A stretch of DNA of 49,645 nt from the NCBI RefSeq assembly GCF_001026905.1, contig NZ_LAQL01000021.1:1-49645 (forward strand), in the 5' to 3' direction. The notes under the pieces are model-generated. The model did not search any database. It was not told where the DNA came from and saw only the letters and a list, made by a program, of their open reading frames with translations. The DNA is from Kiloniella spongiae (GTDB lineage Bacteria > Pseudomonadota > Alphaproteobacteria > Kiloniellales > Kiloniellaceae). A program made the translations under genes and the position numbers. Positions 32,739 through 42,000 of the stretch are shown one piece after another; position 1 is the stretch's first letter, and each line of letters starts with the position of its first letter.

Positions 32739-34856
32739 CTAAATAACCCCCAAAGTTTTAATTTTTGCTTTAGGGTGCACTTCATTCTGCGACATAACGA
32801 CGGTTGTTGGCCGGAAACGTTCAACGATAGAACGCACATAAGGGCGAATAACCGGGCTGCTTAACATGACAGGTGCTTCCCCCATCATGGCGTGACGTTC
32901 AAATGTTTGGCGAACCGCTGTGATAAATTCCTGAAGTTGAGTAGGGGGCATAGAAAGTTGTTTTTCTTCGCCTTCGCCCACTAATGCTTGGGAAAAAGCT
33001 TGCTCCCACTGTGGGGAGAGCGTGATCATTGGAATAAAGCCTTGTTCATTTTGATTGTCGTTAGAAATCTGTCTGGCAAGGCGTGAGCGTACATGTTCGG
33101 TAATGAAAGTCGCATTTCGTGTGTAGGCGCAGGCTTCTGAAATGCCTTCGAGAATAGTTGGTAAATCACGGATGGAAATACGTTCACCAAGAAGGTTTTG
33201 AAGTACACGTTGCAAGGCTCCAACCGAAATCTGGTTCGGGATAAGATCGCCGATAAGTTTCTGATGTTCTTCACCGAGTTCATCAAGCAATTTCTGCGTT
33301 TCCGCATAGGAAAGCAGTTCCGAAATATTATCTTTTACGACTTCAGTAATGTGGGTGGTGATAACGGTCGAGGCATCAACAACTGTATAACCGCGGAAGA
33401 GTGCTTCTTCCTTTTGGCTTTCATCAACCCACATGGCTGGCAAGCCGAAAGTTGGTTCTACTGTTTCCTCACCAACAAGCTGGATCTTGTCGCCGCGCGG
33501 ATCCATGATCAGGAACATGTTGGGGCGTAGTTCTCCTTCGCCTGCGGCTATTTCTTTCACACGAATTACATAGCTATTGGCCCCGAGTTGGAGATTATCT
33601 TGGATGCGTACCGACGGTAAAACAAACCCAAGTTCCTGGGCAAGTTGTCGACGCAGTCCCTTTATTTGATCTGTAAGCCTTTCGCCACCTTGGCCGTTAA
33701 TCATCGGCAGAAGCGCGTAACCGAGCTCAAGGCGGAGATTATCAATTTGAAGGGATGCGGAAATTGGCTCTTCTGAAACAGGAGCAGGTTCAGCTGCTTC
33801 TAATTCTTTCTGATCCGCGAGTTCTGTTTTTCGTGTATCTTTTCTGTCGCTAAAGAAAGCAAGTCCACCAGTTGCCGCAGCCAGAAGAAGGAAAGGAAAA
33901 GAAGGCGTACCAGGAACTACCGCTAGGGCAAGCATAAGTGCAGATGAAAGACCAAGAGCACGAGGATACCCACCAAGTTGAGCGAAGATAGCTTTATCTG
34001 CTGAGCCTGTAGTGGTGGTTTTGGAGACGAGAATACCAGCGGCGGTAGAGACAACAATCGCAGGAATTTGGGAAACCAGTCCGTCACCCACCGTCAACAA
34101 AGTATATGACGTGGCTGCATCACCAACAGCCATGTCCCGTTGTGCAACGCCAATGATAATGCCGCCCACGACATTGATGAAGGTAATAAGCAATCCGGCG
34201 ATTGCATCCCCTCGAACAAACTTTGAGGCTCCATCCATGGCGCCAAAGAAGTTACTTTCATCTTCCAGGTTTTTTCGACGTTCCCTTGCTTCGTTCTCAT
34301 CAATGAGACCACTTGATAGATCTGCATCAATCGCCATTTGTTTTCCGGGCATTGCATCCAGGCTAAACCGGGCTGAAACTTCTGCGATACGACCAGCACC
34401 TTTTGTAATGACAATAAAGTTCACGATTACCAAAATGCCGAATACAATAATTCCGATAACAAAATTGCCACCCATAACAAAGTTGCCAAATGATTCTATT
34501 ACCTGTCCTGCTGCAGCTGTACCCTCATGTCCATTCGCAAGTATCAGTCTTGTTGAGGCAAGATTGAGTGAAAGCCGTAACATTGTTGCGATCAATAAAA
34601 CAGTAGGGAAAGATCCAAATTCTAACGGTCCGTGAATGAATAACGCGGTCATTAGAATGAGGACAGAAAGTGTAATTGATAATGCTAAAGAAATATCAAG
34701 CAACCAACTTGGCATTGGCAAAATCAAAACAATCAGGATTGCGATAACGCCAAGGGCCAAAGCAATGTCACCGCGTTTCATCGCTTCTATGGCTGAAGCG
34801 ATGACGGGGGGCAAGCCTAGTTTATTGCCATCTTGTTGTGGGCTACTGTCAGACAT
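32739..34856 (-). CDS. flhA: Flagellar type III export gate protein FlhA
   Basis: The 705-residue protein has about eight transmembrane helices in its N-terminal half and a cytoplasmic C-terminal domain that receives export cargo and chaperones. The FHIPEP family signature is evident in TMLRLSLNLASTRLILANGH, GAGRIAEVSARFSLDAMPGK and QMAIDADLSSGLIDENEAR. The length matches the family. It is encoded after flbD and before flhF. Confidence 0.97.
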   Translation of the reverse strand: MSDSSPQQDGNKLGLPPVIASAIEAMKRGDIALALGVIAILIVLILPMPSWLLDISLALSITLSVLILMTALFIHGPLEFGSFPTVLLIATMLRLSLNLASTRLILANGHEGTAAAGQVIESFGNFVMGGNFVIGIIVFGILVIVNFIVITKGAGRIAEVSARFSLDAMPGKQMAIDADLSSGLIDENEARERRKNLEDESNFFGAMDGASKFVRGDAIAGLLITFINVVGGIIIGVAQRDMAVGDAATSYTLLTVGDGLVSQIPAIVVSTAAGILVSKTTTTGSADKAIFAQLGGYPRALGLSSALMLALAVVPGTPSFPFLLLAAATGGLAFFSDRKDTRKTELADQKELEAAEPAPVSEEPISASLQIDNLRLELGYALLPMINGQGGERLTDQIKGLRRQLAQELGFVLPSVRIQDNLQLGANSYVIRVKEIAAGEGELRPNMFLIMDPRGDKIQLVGEETVEPTFGLPAMWVDESQKEEALFRGYTVVDASTVITTHITEVVKDNISELLSYAETQKLLDELGEEHQKLIGDLIPNQISVGALQRVLQNLLGERISIRDLPTILEGISEACAYTRNATFITEHVRSRLARQISNDNQNEQGFIPMITLSPQWEQAFSQALVGEGEEKQLSMPPTQLQEFITAVRQTFERHAMMGEAPVMLSSPVIRPYVRSIVERFRPTTVVMSQNEVHPKAKIKTLGVI

Positions 34857-34886
34857 ACTGTACTCTGATACTGTTTACGTGATTAC

Positions 34887-36335
34887 TCAAACCGATGGGC
34901 TCAAGTGTTCACTCATATTGCCTGGACTAGTGATCGCAGTTCCATCTTCGCTATAAATTTTTAACTTATTGCGAAGGGTTCGAATGGAGATACCCAGAAT
35001 ATTGGCCGCGTGAGTTCTGTTTCCTAAACAATGTTCCAAAGTGTTCAGAATTAAGTCTTTCTCAACATCTGCAACGGTTCTCCCGACAAGTTTTTCATCG
35101 ACAGGAGCTTCTGAACCTCCGACATTCGGTGACGTGGGGTGAGAAGATGGTTGTCCCCCTCCATAGGCTTGCGCTGCAGCCGTACTTGTTGGTGCTTGGG
35201 TAACAACGGTTTGTGCTGCTGCAGCTGGTGCAAAATTGGACCCGGTTAACATAATGGCTTCGGGGCCAACAAGGTTATCACGGGATAAGAGCACAGCTCT
35301 GTGCATTGTGTTTTCCAACTCCCGAACATTACCCCGCCAATGATGTTGCATGAGTTGGGTCATAGCTTCTGGCGTGATTTCTGGTTTTGCGACACCATTT
35401 GATTCTGCATACTTACCAAGAAAATGGTCCGCCAAAATTTGGATGTCCAGCGGGCGATCCCGCAGCGCTGGCATTTCTATTGTGACAACGTTGAGACGGA
35501 AATAAAGATCTTCCCGGAAGTTCCCTTTTTTAACTTCTTCTTCCAACTCTCTATTCGAAGTTGCCAACAATCTGATATCAACCTTGATTGGTTGATTACC
35601 ACCGACACGATCAATTTCGCGCTCTTGTACGGCCCGTAACAGTTTTGCTTGTAGACGGGGATGCATTTCAGAAATTTCATCAAGCAGAAGAGTGCCACCA
35701 TTCGCTTCTTCAAACTTTCCGATCCGTCGGGAGATCGCGCCGGTAAAAGCCCCTTTTTCGTGCCCGAAAAGTTCGGATTCCAAAAGGTTTTCTGGAATAG
35801 CTGCACAGTTAACTGAAATAAAATTTCTCTTTGCACGTTTTGATTTTGTGTGCAGGTAACGAGACATTACTTCTTTACCTGTACCACTTTCACCGGTGAC
35901 CAAGACCGAAGCATCCGAAGGGGCAATCTGTTCAGCTAGTTTTAAGACTGCTGCTGTCGCAGGATCTTTATAAATCAGCGAAGTTGTTTCTTCTGTCACT
36001 GCGGCTAAGACAGCTGCAATCAATTCGGCATCAGGAGGGAGGGGGATATATTCTTTGGCACCGGATCTGATGGCATCACCAGCTTTTGATGGTTGGGTGC
36101 CGATACCACAGGCAATGACAGGAACCGAAAAACGCTCGGCATCTAGATGTTTACAAAGCTTATCGATGTCCAAACCGATATCAACTAACAACAAATCAGC
36201 GCCATTTCCTGTACGTAAAGAGGCCATTGCCTGATCAACGTCATCAACGGTTGCCACTTTGGCACCTTTTTCAAAGGCGATTTTGCCGGCAGTGATCATA
36301 TGTCCTTCTAGCGAGCCAACAATTAGTAGGCGCAT
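34887..36335 (-). CDS. flbD: Sigma-54-dependent flagellar activator FlbD
   Basis: The 482-residue activator switches on late flagellar genes with sigma-54 RNA polymerase. Its N-terminal receiver-like domain is degenerate: the acidic pair is replaced (MRLLIVGSLEGHM) although Asp52 remains, the same pattern as Caulobacter FlbD, which works with FliX instead of a cognate kinase. The AAA+ domain has Walker A GESGTGKE at 148-155 and GAFTGA (195-200) for sigma-54 contact, then LLLDEISEMHPRLQAKLLRA. The C-terminal Fis-type helix-turn-helix is NRTHAANILGISIRTLRNKL. Two sigma-54-type promoters lie near its likely targets at 46.4-47.1 kb. No fliX gene is seen in the window. Confidence 0.95.
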   Translation of the reverse strand: MRLLIVGSLEGHMITAGKIAFEKGAKVATVDDVDQAMASLRTGNGADLLLVDIGLDIDKLCKHLDAERFSVPVIACGIGTQPSKAGDAIRSGAKEYIPLPPDAELIAAVLAAVTEETTSLIYKDPATAAVLKLAEQIAPSDASVLVTGESGTGKEVMSRYLHTKSKRAKRNFISVNCAAIPENLLESELFGHEKGAFTGAISRRIGKFEEANGGTLLLDEISEMHPRLQAKLLRAVQEREIDRVGGNQPIKVDIRLLATSNRELEEEVKKGNFREDLYFRLNVVTIEMPALRDRPLDIQILADHFLGKYAESNGVAKPEITPEAMTQLMQHHWRGNVRELENTMHRAVLLSRDNLVGPEAIMLTGSNFAPAAAAQTVVTQAPTSTAAAQAYGGGQPSSHPTSPNVGGSEAPVDEKLVGRTVADVEKDLILNTLEHCLGNRTHAANILGISIRTLRNKLKIYSEDGTAITSPGNMSEHLSPSV

Positions 36336-36374
36336 AACTTACTCTCCTGGTCGACGATTATGTATGAAACCGTC

Positions 36375-37214
36375 TTAATCAAAATAATTCACTCTCTGGT
36401 CCGGAGAGAGAATAGTGTTCAACATTATTTCCAAACGTCTTGGGTTCTCTTGCTTGCACACAGAACAAATCCCAATTGTATAGATCTGGTTTACGATTGC
36501 TTCTGTTTGCGAGATCCTCTCCAGCTTGGCTGCTAAGGGATGAAAAATCATGTTTGATAGAATAGCCCCATAAAAGGTCGTTAGAAGAGCCACAGCCATG
36601 CTGGGTCCAATTGTACTGGGGTCTTCTAAATTACTGAGCATTTGCACCAGACCGACAAGAGTCCCTATAAGCCCCATCGCCGGGGCAACTTCGCCCGCTC
36701 TTCTGAGGATATTGGCAGAACGTTGATGTCGATTTTGTGTTGCAATGAGTTGCTGCTCCAAGACAGCTTCAAGCTGTTCCGGGGCAATACCATCAACAAG
36801 CATTTCTGTTGCGCGGTGCAAAAAGCCGCTGTTTTGGATATCTTTCAGGTGCTTTTGTAGTGATAAGATACTGTTCCTACGTGCTTGATCTGCAAGAAAA
36901 AGAACCTGAAGTGCTGCATTCCCGGGCGTTTCTGCTTGATACAAGGCAGCGCGTAACATTGTTTTTTGTGATCTGCTTACCTCATCAAAGGTGAATGAGA
37001 TTGTTGTCACTAGAAAAGTGCCGCCGATGACAATCAGGATTGCTGGCAAATTAAAGAATGACCCTGGGGATCCCCCTAGAATCATAGCTGTAATTATGAT
37101 CAAAAACGCACCTACAACGCCACCAAGCGTTGCATAATCAACCGTTGCATTGGATTGCGGGCGACTGGGGACTTGTGTCCCTTCTGTTGCGCGCGTTTGA
37201 GATGTATTTGCCAT
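36375..37214 (-). CDS. motA: Flagellar motor stator protein MotA
   Basis: The 279-residue inner-membrane protein belongs to MotA/PomA, the proton or sodium channel subunit around the flagellar motor. It has four hydrophobic segments: two near the N terminus (YATLGGVVGAFLIIITAMIL, and LPAILIVIGGTFLVTTISF) and two after a cytoplasmic loop (EVAPAMGLIGTLVGLVQML and PSMAVALLTTFYGAILSNM), the last two being the conserved channel segments. The N terminus carries an unusual Thr/Ser/Gln-rich extension of about 25 residues. Partner MotB is not in the window. It is encoded between fliN and flbD. Confidence 0.9.
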   Translation of the reverse strand: MANTSQTRATEGTQVPSRPQSNATVDYATLGGVVGAFLIIITAMILGGSPGSFFNLPAILIVIGGTFLVTTISFTFDEVSRSQKTMLRAALYQAETPGNAALQVLFLADQARRNSILSLQKHLKDIQNSGFLHRATEMLVDGIAPEQLEAVLEQQLIATQNRHQRSANILRRAGEVAPAMGLIGTLVGLVQMLSNLEDPSTIGPSMAVALLTTFYGAILSNMIFHPLAAKLERISQTEAIVNQIYTIGICSVCKQENPRRLEIMLNTILSPDQRVNYFD

Positions 37215-37238
37215 GTTCAGCTCTTATCCCAAATGGTC

Positions 37239-37604
37239 TTAGTTGCGATCCATCTTGATGATCTCTGTCATTGTGACGCCGAGGCGGTTTTCAACAACAA
37301 CGACCTCGCCACGTGCGACTAATCTATTGTTTACATAGATATCAATGGCTTCGCCAACTTTGCGGTCAAGTTCAATAACAGCACCTCGACCCAACTTAAG
37401 AAGTTGACTGACTTGCATGTTTGCTTTGCCGAGAATGGCAGAAACTTGAACTGGAATATCATAGACTGCTTCCAGTTCTTTTGCATTGGTCGGTGGACGT
37501 CCACCGGGTTCAGGCATTGCTGATTCATCCTCCATCTCGGGCATTTCTGGTACAGAAGGAAAGGCGTCATCAGCTGCGTTTGGTGTGTCGTCTTCGTCGT
37601 TCAT
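37239..37604 (-). CDS. fliN: Flagellar motor switch protein FliN
   Basis: The 121-residue protein has an acidic, Pro-rich N-terminal third and a C-terminal SpoA domain (VYDIPVQVSAILGKANMQVS, then LLKLGRGAVIELDRKVGEAI and YVNNRLVARGEVVVVENRLG), the signature of FliN. It is part of the C ring and binds FliH during export. Its start overlaps the fliH stop by four bases. Confidence 0.95.
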   Translation of the reverse strand: MNDEDDTPNAADDAFPSVPEMPEMEDESAMPEPGGRPPTNAKELEAVYDIPVQVSAILGKANMQVSQLLKLGRGAVIELDRKVGEAIDIYVNNRLVARGEVVVVENRLGVTMTEIIKMDRN

Positions 37605-38413
37605 TGTGTCATCTCATGTGTTGGTACATCTGCCAAACTATCTTTATCTGGTGTTGTACTGGTTTTCCCGGTAGTTCCGGGCAGTGAGAAATTTGTTATC
37701 GCTCGCTCGATTATCGTTTCAATTTCCTGCATAAGTTCTGTTGCAATTCTTTCGGCACCACCTTCTGCCCATTCGACCCGAACGTCTCCGGCTGACATAC
37801 CTGGCTCTGACAGGAATACCAGGTTGCCGTTAAATCCACTTTGTTTTGCAACGTGCTCCAGTTTTTCCTGAACATCATCCAGTGTTATGTCGGAAACGCG
37901 AATAACTAATCGTGGTTCTTGCGGCAAGCGGTCAAGGCACTCGCGAAAGACAAGAACGATCTCGTCTAAAGCAGTGTTCTTCACAAGGCTCGGGAACAGT
38001 TTTTTTACTGCAATTAACGCGACTTCCATTGAAAGACTTTGTAAGTCTTGGATTTGAGATTGCTGGGTTGTCTGCAAAGCCTGTAGCTGGTGCCCCATCT
38101 GGCTGATTGTTTGAGCAAGTAGTGCTTCGGTTGTTTCCGTTGCATGATTTTGTGCATCTATTTGCCCTGCAGCAAAACCTTCAGCATATGCTCCTTGTTT
38201 TTCTGTCTCTAAATCCTCTAAAGAAATGGTACCTTCCGGTAAGGGAACTTCTTCGTGCTCAATAACTTCTTCTGGTGTTGGCTGCGCAGGCGTGGAATTG
38301 CCCATAAAATCAGAAAAATTGTCAGAGCTTACTTTGCTCTCTTTGCTTTTTCCAGATTCGCCTCTACCTTCAAATGAGGTGTCAAAAAGGAATTTTTGTG
38401 TAGAACTCACCAC
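37601..38413 (-). CDS. fliH: Flagellar assembly protein FliH
   Basis: The 270-residue protein is the FliI-binding negative regulator of the export ATPase. The family is poorly conserved; the call rests on position between fliG and fliN, the size, an acidic N-terminal region, a Gln-rich coiled-coil middle (about 95-130), and the C-terminal segment with VRVEWAEGGAERI, close to the usual FliH VEW motif. The start is a GTG (38413, or the next GTG at 38410) preceded by GGAGCAG. It overlaps fliN by four bases. Confidence 0.85.
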   Translation of the reverse strand: MVSSTQKFLFDTSFEGRGESGKSKESKVSSDNFSDFMGNSTPAQPTPEEVIEHEEVPLPEGTISLEDLETEKQGAYAEGFAAGQIDAQNHATETTEALLAQTISQMGHQLQALQTTQQSQIQDLQSLSMEVALIAVKKLFPSLVKNTALDEIVLVFRECLDRLPQEPRLVIRVSDITLDDVQEKLEHVAKQSGFNGNLVFLSEPGMSAGDVRVEWAEGGAERIATELMQEIETIIERAITNFSLPGTTGKTSTTPDKDSLADVPTHEMTQ

Positions 38414-38425
38414 TACTTACTGCTC

Positions 38426-39436
38426 CTAATACACCAACTCGTCTTCGCCTTTTGAATCGGCCATGACGATTTCACCTTTTTCAGCAAGGTCTTTGGCGAT
38501 GGTAACCATGTACATCTGAGATTCATCGACATCTTTAAGGCGAATTGGTCCCATTGCCTGCATATCTTCTTTCATAATTTTAGCGGCACGCTCGGACATG
38601 TTCGTGAAGAACAATTCTCTGAGTGTTTCTGATGACCCTTTCAGTGCAATTGCTAACTTGTCTTTCTCGGCAGCACTTAACAAAGTTTGAACGCCGCCTG
38701 GATCCAGATTGCCGAGATCTTCGAAGGTGAACATGAGAGCCTTTATTCGCTCTGCTGAATCCTTGTTGCGTTCTTCCAATGCATTCATGAAACGGCTTTC
38801 CACATTCCGATCAAGGAAGTTGAAGATATCAGCCATCATTTCGTGTGAATCGCGTCTGTTGGTCCGGGCTAGATTTGACATGAATTCATTCCGAAGTGTT
38901 CTTTCAACATCGTCCAGAACATCTTTTTGAACGGCTTCCATGCGGAGCATACGCATTACAACTTCCATTGCGAATGGTTCCGGAAGCAGGCCAAGAACCC
39001 GGGATGCATGCTCAGGTTTGACTTTGGAAAGAATGACAGCCACGGTTTGCGGATACTCGTTCTTCAGGTAATTTGCGAGTACATTTTCATTAACATTCGC
39101 AAGTTTTTCCCACATGGTACGACCTGCAGGACCACGGATCTCTTCCATAATTGTGTCGACCCGGTCTTTGTCCAGGACCTTCATCAACAAGCGTTCAGTA
39201 CTGTCGTAACTACCGACAATAGTACCTGTCGTTGAGATTTGGTCTGCAAATTCTACGAGTAAACGTTCAATAAGTTGAGCGCTAACAGTACCAAGTGTTG
39301 CCATTATTTGTGAAAGTTCACGGATTTCATCATCTTCCATAATGGAAAACAATTGAGCTGTTTGCGATTCACCCAGTGCCATCACCAGAAGGGCTGCCTT
39401 CTCGGGGCCGGTCATTGTTCTGTAATCGTCACGCAT
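38426..39436 (-). CDS. fliG: Flagellar motor switch protein FliG
   Basis: The 336-residue C-ring protein couples stator ions to rotation. The N-terminal domain ([20 protein letters not shown]) binds FliF, the middle domain carries the [15 protein letters not shown] segment in place of EHPQ, and the C-terminal domain holds the charged torque helix ([20 protein letters not shown] and [12 protein letters not shown]). The length is standard. It lies between fliF and fliH. Confidence 0.97.
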   Translation of the reverse strand: MRDDYRTMTGPEKAALLVMALGESQTAQLFSIMEDDEIRELSQIMATLGTVSAQLIERLLVEFADQISTTGTIVGSYDSTERLLMKVLDKDRVDTIMEEIRGPAGRTMWEKLANVNENVLANYLKNEYPQTVAVILSKVKPEHASRVLGLLPEPFAMEVVMRMLRMEAVQKDVLDDVERTLRNEFMSNLARTNRRDSHEMMADIFNFLDRNVESRFMNALEERNKDSAERIKALMFTFEDLGNLDPGGVQTLLSAAEKDKLAIALKGSSETLRELFFTNMSERAAKIMKEDMQAMGPIRLKDVDESQMYMVTIAKDLAEKGEIVMADSKGEDELVY

Positions 39437-39480
39437 ACTTGTTGCTCTTACCTATGATAATATTCGGGCGTTTAAAGATG

Positions 39481-41235
39481 TTATTTACCTTCCTGATAAA
39501 GCCAGCCGCGTAAAATTTGGACAGCTTCTTCAGGGTGTTTTTCAACGATTTCACCGATTTTGTTCAAGGAAGAAGCGCGAACACGTCCCTCTACCTTGTT
39601 CATATCGATCATTTGTTCGATTTCATTGTTGACGCCGCCTGCTTCTACTGGAAGTCCTGCTTCGTCGGTTCCACCAGCTGTTGATGTGAGAAGCGGTGTT
39701 CCATCCGCACCAATTTGTGCAGGCATACCGGGGATCATCGCAGCACCTGGGGCACCAGCGGGTGCAGCTATTACCATAGGACGGCCATCTGGGCCTGGAA
39801 TAGTTATGGTACCACCACCGCTATCGCCTGCCGGAGCGAAGTCACCATCAATAACCCGGGTAACAAGAGGACGTACAACAAGGAGAAGAATAAGGATTGC
39901 AACAATGCCTAGGATAAAGAGTTCAGCAAACCGCATCATGTCTTCTTTATCCATCCCCAAAACACCTTCTTCAGGAAGGAGTAATGGATCGAGTTCGGCA
40001 AAACGGAAGTTAGCTATCTCAACAGTATCACCACGATTTTCATCAAATCCTACGGCTGATCGGACGATAGCGCCCAGTTGAGCAAGGTCTTCCTCGCTTC
40101 TGCTGGTAAAGTTCCGAATGCCTTCTTCATTCACCTCTGTAATATCATTGATGATGACTGCAACAGATAAGCGTCTTACTGCACCTGTTTCTCGAACGCG
40201 AGTTTTAATGATTTTTGAATTCTCGAAATTTACCGTTTCTTCAAGGCGAGAGCTATTGCTCTGACTTCCTGATGCGCCGCCAAGTTGACCTAAGTTTGCA
40301 TCCGGCAGGTTATTTCCTACTGTGATGCCTTCATTACCAGCGTTATCAGCTTCATTAGCACTTTCTTCTACGGTTTGAGTGGAGAGGACAACTTGCCCGT
40401 CGGGATCGTAGGTTTCCGAGTTTTCCGTTACCCTGTCAAAGTCCATTTCTGCAGAGATCTGAACCTGTGCATTTCCCCGGCCAACATAGCGTTCTAATAA
40501 TTCCTCGACCGTACGCATCAAGCGTGTTTCGTATGCAACCCGGCGTTCGTCCGCAGTACTGGTCAATTGATCCAGATCACCTTCTTCTCCGCCACGCGCT
40601 AATAGATTTCCTTTATCATCGATAATAGAAACATTGAGAGGTTTCATGCCAGGAACAGCGGCTGAGATCAGGTGCTGTATAGAAAGAATTTGTTGGCGAT
40701 CAAGCGTATTGTTGCCTTGGGTAGTGACAACGACTGAAGCTGAAGGAGATTGCTTGTCTCTGCTAAAGAGCTCTCGTTGTGGTAATACAAGGTGAACACG
40801 TGCCTGTTTAATACGGTTTATAGACTTAACCGTTCGGGACAGTTCACCTTCGAGAGCTCTTAGATGATTAATGTTTTGTACAAAGCTTGTTGTGCCCAAA
40901 GCTTCGGACTGGTCAAATATCTCATACCCGATCGAGCCACCGGATGGCAAACCTTTTTCAGCCATTGCAACACGCATTGCACCGACTTTGTTGCTGGGTA
41001 CGTAAACAGCATCACCAGCAGGTGAGAGTTTATAGGGAACCTGAAGCTGTTCCAGTTCGCTGACAATCTGCCCGCCATCTTGAGTATCCAGATCAGCATA
41101 CAATAGCGCCATTTCTGGAGTGGCAACACGACCAGTAAGGTAGATGAAAAATGCGATAATAGCTGCTGCAACACCGGCCATTATGCCAAGGCGTACAGGC
41201 CCAAGATTCTTTAATGTATCAACGAATGTATTCAC
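39481..41235 (-). CDS. fliF: Flagellar MS-ring protein FliF
   Basis: The 584-residue protein builds the membrane MS ring. It has an N-terminal transmembrane helix (LGIMAGVAAAIIAFFIYLTG), a periplasmic ring-building region (MALLYADLDTQDGGQIVSEL and SIGYEIFDQSEALGTTSFVQ), a second transmembrane helix (LFILGIVAILILLLVVRPLV), and a C-terminal FliG-binding tail. A Gly/Pro/Ala-rich insert lies between the second helix and the tail. The start is a GTG at 41235. It is the first gene of the long operon, and an imperfect CtrA-type site lies upstream. Confidence 0.95.
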   Translation of the reverse strand: MNTFVDTLKNLGPVRLGIMAGVAAAIIAFFIYLTGRVATPEMALLYADLDTQDGGQIVSELEQLQVPYKLSPAGDAVYVPSNKVGAMRVAMAEKGLPSGGSIGYEIFDQSEALGTTSFVQNINHLRALEGELSRTVKSINRIKQARVHLVLPQRELFSRDKQSPSASVVVTTQGNNTLDRQQILSIQHLISAAVPGMKPLNVSIIDDKGNLLARGGEEGDLDQLTSTADERRVAYETRLMRTVEELLERYVGRGNAQVQISAEMDFDRVTENSETYDPDGQVVLSTQTVEESANEADNAGNEGITVGNNLPDANLGQLGGASGSQSNSSRLEETVNFENSKIIKTRVRETGAVRRLSVAVIINDITEVNEEGIRNFTSRSEEDLAQLGAIVRSAVGFDENRGDTVEIANFRFAELDPLLLPEEGVLGMDKEDMMRFAELFILGIVAILILLLVVRPLVTRVIDGDFAPAGDSGGGTITIPGPDGRPMVIAAPAGAPGAAMIPGMPAQIGADGTPLLTSTAGGTDEAGLPVEAGGVNNEIEQMIDMNKVEGRVRASSLNKIGEIVEKHPEEAVQILRGWLYQEGK

Positions 41236-41309
41236 TACCGCAGGATCCGAGTTATTGCTGTTTACTTACTGACAGTTAAATCTGTTAACACTAACCTACC
41301 GCTATTCGG

Positions 41310-41324
41310 TAAATAGGACGTTAA
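41310..41324. promoter_or_regulatory. Imperfect CtrA-type site upstream of fliF
   Basis: On the minus strand the bases read TTAA-N7-TTTA, seven of eight matching the CtrA consensus. It lies 75-90 bases upstream of the fliF start. Caulobacter fliF is CtrA-dependent, so control here is plausible but rests on one imperfect site. Confidence 0.3.
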
Positions 41325-41401
41325 CAAAGGAAAAAATTGCCTAGTAGTAGGAAAAAATTGCCCAGCGGATTGAATCAAATTTTATCTATATAAGTCAAGA
41401 G

Positions 41402-41424
41402 CTTATTGTTATAATAACAATAAG
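41402..41424. repeat. Near-perfect 23-base palindrome between fliF and sciP
   Basis: CTTATTGTTAT (41402-41412) and, after one central base, its exact complement end at 41424. This gives 11-bp arms with a one-base centre, wholly A+T-rich apart from four G or C. It lies 67 bases past the sciP stop and about 170 upstream of fliF. It could be a dimeric regulator site or a weak stem ending the sciP transcript, but there is no GC-rich stem or clear T run. Confidence 0.75.
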
Positions 41425-41490
41425 TTCAGTAAACAGTACACATTTTAATAATTAGTAATATAGAAAATATACGAAAAAAATATATCTTCT

Positions 41491-41796
41491 TTAATGTTTT
41501 GGCGTGCCTTTATGCTCTGTATCAATACGATATTTTTGTAGATGAGTGGTTCTTAGGCCGCGTAATCCATGATTATCAATTAAACGCTGCCACGAAAGGA
41601 ATTCTTCCAGAGACAGTTTGTAGCGCTTACAGGCATCATCCAAGCTTATAACACCGTTTCTGACCCCGGCGACAACCTGTGCCTTCCTGCGTATAACCCA
41701 CCTTTTCGTTTCGGGTGGGGGGAGATCATCAAGAGAAAGAGGATGTGTATTGATATCCGCATCACTCGTCCGTCGGCTAAGATTGCGAGACGGCAT
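41491..41796 (-). CDS. sciP: DUF1153 family small CtrA inhibitory protein SciP
   Basis: The 101-residue protein matches DUF1153/SciP, which in Caulobacter binds CtrA at promoters and blocks its action. The diagnostic stretch is present: LSLDDLPPPETKRWVIRRKA, then GVISLDDACKRYKLSLEEFL and SWQRLIDNHGLRGLR, a helix-turn-helix-like core. The N-terminal 20 residues are variable. It stands alone between the fliF and flgE operons with its own intergenic regions. With chpT and ctrA here, it completes much of the CtrA control circuit. Confidence 0.9.
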   Translation of the reverse strand: MPSRNLSRRTSDADINTHPLSLDDLPPPETKRWVIRRKAQVVAGVRNGVISLDDACKRYKLSLEEFLSWQRLIDNHGLRGLRTTHLQKYRIDTEHKGTPKH

Positions 41797-41937
41797 TGTT
41801 TTCTACTCCAGCTATTCAAATACGAAATGCTTTTATAGCTTGTGGATATTGAAAAACTATTAATATCAATTATTTAGATAATTTATCTTAAATTTTATGT
41901 ATTATTTGAATTGTCTTTTTAAACAGCCTTTTAAGAG

Positions 41938-41967
41938 AAAAAAACAGCCACCCGATTTGGGCGGCTG
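41938..41967 (-). terminator. Rho-independent terminator of the hook operon (after flgE)
   Basis: Read on the minus strand: CAGCCGCCC, a four-base AAAT loop, then CGGGTGGCTG with one G-U pair, followed by seven T. It lies about 35 bases past the flgE stop. Confidence 0.93.
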
Positions 41968-42000
41968 AAAAAATAATTTTTTGTTTTCTTTTAATTTTGC

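Noticed and set aside
34012-34635. A 207-codon open frame on the plus strand opposite flhA
   Set aside because: It lies wholly antisense to a well-conserved flhA, has a biased Pro/Ser/Thr/Ile composition as expected from the mirrored frame, and has no ribosome site.
39560-40081. A 173-codon Pro/Ser/Ile-rich frame antisense to fliF
   Set aside because: It mirrors the Gly/Pro/Ala-rich C-terminal part of FliF and shows no independent signal.
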